A stretch of 64,000 bases of DNA from Papaver somniferum (taxonomy: Eukaryota > Streptophyta > Magnoliopsida > Ranunculales > Papaveraceae). Below are positions 59,549 through 64,000 of this stretch, piece after piece (the first letter of the stretch is position 1; each line of letters opens with the position of its first letter). A model generated the notes under the pieces. That model did no database searches, was not told where the DNA came from, and saw only the letters and a program-made list of their open reading frames with translations. A program made the position numbers and the translations under genes. The stretch spans positions 112,633,120-112,697,119 of the forward strand of contig NC_039362.1 in the NCBI RefSeq assembly GCF_003573695.1, written 5' to 3'.

Positions 59549-61312
59549 TTTAATAAATTCCCCTACACTTGGCTTTTTCTAGTCCTCGACCAAACTACCT
59601 AAAATACAACAACTCATTGACGTCGAAGTCACGGTTGCACTTAGCATGTGCGACAGGACTTTAAACCCCTAGGTGTCCCTAGTGGACGAGTTATTGTCTC
59701 GTGAGGGCTTACGAGAGGTATACCCACAAAACCTACTCCAACTCCAAAGCGTTCCAGCGTCCCAAGCATCCAAAGAGCTATGAGGATATAAAGTTTATGC
59801 ATGCTAGTAATAAGAAGTTAGAAATACCAAAGAACGTATTCTCATTCTTAAATGTTGAGTGAGAAATAATCACACCATAATGAGAGAACGCGTGTTTGAG
59901 AGCGATCAATAAGCATTTCGCCTCGACTTCTGCCTCACTTAAAAGGATTTTATGATAATTGCACTCAATAAGTCGGCTTTTTTATGGGTCTCATATGTGT
60001 GCAGGTAGGAATAAAGAGAGAAATCCTACACACGTTTAATGGTGGGAAGGAAACCTTCCGAATTATTTCTGGAGACCCCACAAGATCGTGGGAAATAAAA
60101 TATATTTCTTGATGATCTCTAAGAAAGGAAATCAACCATTATAGCAAGGGTGAGAGTACTTACCACCTTCACATCCGGTCGGCAGTGACGAAAGCATCAC
60201 TCTCAGAGCACCCAATAGAAACATAGTCATCAGATCGTCTTCTTCATCTTCTTGGTCTTCGGTCTTCAACTGTTGATGACAAACTCTTGAACTTCGTAAA
60301 ACTTTGACAATTTGTAACTATTTTCCTCAAATTCCTTGTTGCTTGAAACTTCTTTATATATTTTTCTTCCCATGACCTTATTAAATAAATAAAAACAAAA
60401 TAACAAATTTTTCTCGTCTTCTTTTTCTTTTTTTAAGACAAGAAAAATAATACAAAAATAACAATGAAAATGACCATGGTGAAGTACTTTACCGCTTGAT
60501 TCTTCACAACTTGTATTGTCTCGTATCATAAACTTCAATAACTCTCATCTTTTGATTTTCTTCGCTCTTGTATATAAGTCTTCATACTTGTATATAGAAT
60601 TGCGCTCCTTATATGTAAGTCTTCAACATGTATATAAAAATCTTCTCATTGTATGTTGCTTTACTTGAATATGAAATTTGCTCTTCCTTGGATTGTTGCT
60701 TGTAAACCTTAAACGTCTTCAACTTTCCTTGTAGATTTTGATGTCACCTCTCTTGTTGATGATGATGTGTTTCTATGGACCTGTTGTTGGCGAGAGAGAG
60801 AGGATGGTACTAACTGCAAATCAAACTACAAGAAGATGGTTTTCGTCTATAGACGTCACCCTCATGATTGACAAAATTATCACTCAAGAAATCAAAGAGT
60901 AGTGCTTCTATTGTTGGGTGGTTGGACAGCTCACCATTCTACCCGTAATTAACGTACGGTGACACACACTCAAAAGAAAGCTCTTTAGTCAGCTACTAAG
61001 AAAATTTGGTCTGGTGCCTCTGTTGATTTGAAAATAGGTAGTCTCCAATGATTGAACACCAAGTCTAAAAATGCATTTCTCGTTGTTCCTCATTTTCATC
61101 ACCGACATGATTAAATTTATTATTTAACACTCTAACAAGTAATAAATCCGAACGTAGTTCCCTAACACTTCCAAGTTCAATTTATGTCGGTCAGAATTCT
61201 CTATTTAAACATACCTAGAAGTATGCCAGTGACTCTAAAATCTTTATAAGTTTGAGGTTTTTATGCAAAAAATTTAAAAACTCTATATGAAAAATATCTA
61301 AACACTCCCCCA

Positions 61313-61624
61313 CACTTAAACTTTACATTGTCCTCAATGTAATTGACTCTTCCTAAGTAAAGTCAATGTGGAAAATCCTAATATGATATGTAAAAGAAGA
61401 AAAATAAAAATAAAAGGATAGAAAATACAAAACCTATGGGTTGCCTCCCATGCAGTGCTTAGTTTAACGTCATCAGCCTGACTCTCTGGTTATCGTCCAT
61501 AAACCAAGAATCTGAAAATCTGGTAGTCCACCCAGAAAATAATCTGCAATTCTAGTAACAACTTCACAAAAATATTAGCACAAGATATGAATATTGAATC
61601 TATCACTTTATTGAAGTTCCCCCC

Positions 61625-61680
<56 letters not shown>

Positions 61681-62397
61681 ACTTAGTTCTTTCTACAACC
61701 CGAAAGTGGATAGAGAACATAGAATTCAGGAACTTCAAAAGGTTCTTCATCTTGGTGAACCTGCACAACGCTAAAATCAAACACATCAAGTGGTGGATAC
61801 TAAGAAGCAAAATAATCCGTTAAAACTTTGGAAGAACACAACTTCAATCCTAAGTGAGGTATTTTCCTAAACTTTGGAAGAACACTTAAACTTTACATTG
61901 TCCTCAATGTAATTGACTCTTCCTAAGTAAAGTCAATGTGGAAAATCCTAATATGATATGTAAAAGAAGAAAAATAAAAATAAAAGGATAGAAAATACAA
62001 AACCTATGGGTTGCCTCCCGCATGCTTAGTTTAACGTCATCAGCCTGACTCTCTGGTTATCGTCCATAAACCAAGAATCTGAAAATCTGGTAGTCCACCC
62101 AGAAAATAATCTGCAATTCTAGTAACAACTTCACAAAAAATTAGCACAAGATATGAATATTGAAGCTATCACTTTATTGAGTTCCCCCCCCCCCCCCCCC
62201 CCCCCCCCACACTTAGTTCTTTCTACACCCAAAGTGGATAGAGAACATAGAATTTTCAGGAACTTCAAAAGGTTCTTCATCTTGGTGAACCTGCACAACG
62301 CTAAAATCAAACACATCAAGTGGTGGATACTAAGAAGCAAAATAATCCGTTAAAACTTTGGAAGAACACAACTTCAATCCTAAGTGAGGTATTTTCC
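61313..62397 (-). repeat. 570-bp tandem duplication containing the C runs
   Basis: cacttaaactttacattgtc begins at 61313 and again at 61883. The two units are almost identical over more than 500 bp and differ mainly in C-run length (55 against 25) and small indels. The junction sits at actttggaagaacac. Confidence 0.93.
61626..61680 (+). repeat. 55-nt C homopolymer (second run, 25 nt, at 62184-62208)
   Basis: Uninterrupted C on the plus strand, G on the element's coding strand. It falls where family C has the G-tract aggtttgggggta at 13242. Length may be a real slippage product or a sequencing/assembly artefact. Confidence 0.9.
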
Positions 62398-62563
62398 TAA
62401 AATCTGGGTTAACAAATCTTTGTGAAACTACTTTAATTGGATGGAAAGGATCAATAGATATAGAATTATGCAAAGGATTAGACATACCTTGTTTCAGATC
62501 CTCATCATTCTTAATTAACTTCATTGGATTATTTATCTCAAGTGTATCGTGGTCCTCTATCAA
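62210..62563 (-). pseudogene. family C-type C-terminal reading frame, second copy
   Basis: The frame 62563-62330 (77 codons) ends FRKIPHLGLKLCSSKVLTD-YFAS at a stop. The same frame continues with YPPLDVFDF and VHQDEEPFEVPEF to the C run at 62208. This parallels the end of the family C frame at 13020-13255. The tail (FWVDYQIFRFLVYG) is seen past the C run in the duplicated unit. Function unknown. Confidence 0.65.
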
Positions 62564-62631
62564 ACTTTTAATTTCTACTTCAACCGAAATCTCAGCATCA
62601 TTATATTATTTGACAAGTTCAATTGGGTCTT

Positions 62632-64000
62632 TGGTAGGCTCTTAAAAGACCTACAAACTAATACTGCAAGTGCACGGTGTCGGTTGAAGCTAATGTGCAA
62701 ATACGGGTCGATCCTCAGGGACAAGGTGGGTGTAAGTTGATGCTTCTAATGGTCTTTACTAACTGATTCTATGTGACAAAGTGACAGATAATGATTTTTC
62801 TGTTGTGTTGAAACACAACTGAGCTGTTTTGGTGTAACTGAAATAGTGACAGAAAGTAAAGGTAACAGTGGCAGTGGGAATGAAGGTGTGATTCTAGGGT
62901 TAAGATTTCCCTTTCACCTAGCTAGTTCACCTAGGTTAAATCCTTGTCCCTAATGGAAAAGAGGGTCTAGTTCAAGCTAGTCTCTTGGCCAGGGCAATTC
63001 ATGTGGCAAGTTATCTAACCTAAAATCCTTAGATTAACCCCTAGCATTGCCTATCTGATTAAAGCATAAACAATCACAGGTCATTTAGGTTTCTAGGTCT
63101 CTAACTAATATGGCTGGTTAATCCCTTAGAGCTACCACTAACCCCTAGCATTAGTGGTCTTTTTACAGCACCACTAATCACAAGTCAGTGAGGCTTTTAG
63201 GAATTTAGCTAGCCTAGACTATTTTGAGTTCTACAAGAATCAACCTAAAGGCTAACCAACATGGCTTAAGGGTCTTCTCACCCTAGTTGTGGATTTAGAA
63301 CATGTTTAACATAATAAATATTTGAAATTGAAATTAACTGAATTATGAACTTGAATTGAAATTGAACAGAATTTAACAGTAGATTGAGAAGTGATAGTAG
63401 AGAGCACTGGCTAGTCCAGGCCTCTAATGGGTTGCTCTGGCTAATCCAGGCATACTTTCTACATCCCTAACACTTCCCTTTTATAGTATTACAAAATACC
63501 CAAATTTTCAGAAACCCTAAATTGGAAACCCTAATTTTTAAATTGGAAATTAAACTCACTGATTCTCTGAATTTGTCTCCCCTGTGCTCGACCCATGCTT
63601 CCTTCTCGTCCTCTCCTTCTTTTCCCATACTCTCTGATGCTCATGTCGACTGGTACTCAAACCCTAGCTCTCTTAGATTTATCTCATAGGGTGAATGAGA
63701 TAGAGGTGAGAGAGATAGAGTTTAGAGTGATGGGTCTTGGTTTCTGGGATGTCGGGTGAAGGTGGAAGTGGTGAAGCTCGAGGTGGAGGCAGAGAGCAGT
63801 TCTGCCATGGTCGGGGAAGAAGTTGCAGTGGGAGAAGAAGATGAAATTTGGGGAGAAGAGAGCTCGATGGATAATGAGATTAGGGTCTGTTTGTTTGGGG
63901 TGTAGGTGTTCGGTTGCTAGGGTGTGAAGCAGGGATAGAAACTTTTACGAACAGCGAGTAAAGAGCGTTGGATGATCTCATATAGATTGAATCGAACGGC
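62632..64000 (-). repeat. family C-like LTR, cut by the right window edge
   Basis: On the plus strand it begins tggtaggctcttaaaag, reverse of the family C LTR end (aaaagcctacca). In order it shares ctgcaagtgcac, the U5-like gggtcgatcctcaggga, ccctagttgtgga, ggctaatccaggc and gtgctcgacccatgcttcc with the reverse of 8300-10331. No PBS lies beside its end, so it is an insertion in the element to its left and not that element's own LTR. Left flank gtctt (62627-62631). Confidence 0.82.

Larger units (their letters stand above)
59549..62631 (-). mobile_element. 3' interior of a family C-related gypsy element
   Basis: Minus strand, in family C order: frame with the KIP-LGL motif (62563-62330), FWVDYQIFRFLVYG (about 61540-61500), cattgaggacaatgtaaag (about 61325-61345), cactcgt/ccactagggacac block (about 59670-59690) and PPT-like tract (about 59560). 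A tandem duplication and long C runs disrupt it. A second LTR cuts it at 62632. 59720-61290 holds no recognisable coding sequence. Confidence 0.7.

Noticed and set aside
61490..61810. Poly-Gly and poly-Pro frames across the C run
   Set aside because: The homopolymer translates as Gly or Pro; only the tail (FWVDYQIFRFLVYG) has comparative support.
62632..64000. Treating this LTR as the 5' LTR of the element at 57067-62631
   Set aside because: No PBS adjoins it, and its sequence does not match the putative 3' LTR at 57067-59548; it is better read as a separate insertion.

Overview
This window looks like repeat-rich intergenic DNA from a large plant genome. No intact host gene is visible. Evidence for a plant: nested LTR retrotransposons of plant Ty1/copia and Ty3/gypsy type, LTRs of 2-3.5 kb, a primer-binding site of the plant Athila kind, and a decayed plant-type F-box gene. 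A eudicot is likely; the copia LTR family reminds me of poppy-family (Papaver) genomic DNA, but that is a weak impression and not a demonstrated match. All coordinates come from reading the sequence by eye.

Layout. (1) 1-4487: 5' part of a minus-strand copia element (family A, SIRE-like), with LTR 2146-4487, an initiator-tRNA(Met)-type PBS and a broken gag that runs off the left edge. (2) 4488-7107 and 26014-31676: the flanks of a large insertion, probably one minus-strand Ty3/gypsy (Tat-like) element. Its gag and protease remnants lie at 26050-28054 and its 5' LTR at 28114-31676. (3) 7108-26013: a plus-strand, pol-less relative (family B) whose termini match those of the gypsy LTR, with target duplication GAGAG/GAGAT. 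(4) 8300-16852: a plus-strand, pol-less Athila-like element (family C), inserted in the 5' LTR of (3), with a perfect GAATT target duplication. (5) 32688-44993: a complete copia family A deletion derivative (gag only, no pol), with perfect CTTGG target duplication. Its 3' LTR holds a family B solo LTR (33838-37283). (6) 45893-52866: an older LTR-like segment, split by a family A solo LTR (46269-51508, ATTTC duplication) that itself contains another solo LTR (46638-49418, AGAAG duplication). (7) 52867-57066: the least TE-like stretch, with a minus-strand coiled-coil pseudogene and a plus-strand F-box pseudogene. (8) 57067-62631: the 3' part of a minus-strand element related to family C, with a 570-bp tandem duplication and 55- and 25-nt C runs. 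(9) 62632-64000: a minus-strand family C-like LTR running off the right edge.

The stacking gives relative ages: C is younger than B, and B is younger than the gypsy host element; the solo LTRs at 33838 and 46638 are younger than the LTRs they split. Three of the best-preserved elements carry gag-like genes but no reverse transcriptase or integrase, so they would need enzymes from other elements. The most interesting signals are a conserved reading frame of unknown function shared by two diverged family C elements, three G-tracts at matching places in both, antisense coiled-coil coding potential fused into the family B gag region, and lineage-specific minisatellite growth inside LTRs. I saw no CRISPR array, rRNA, tRNA gene or clear non-TE regulatory system.
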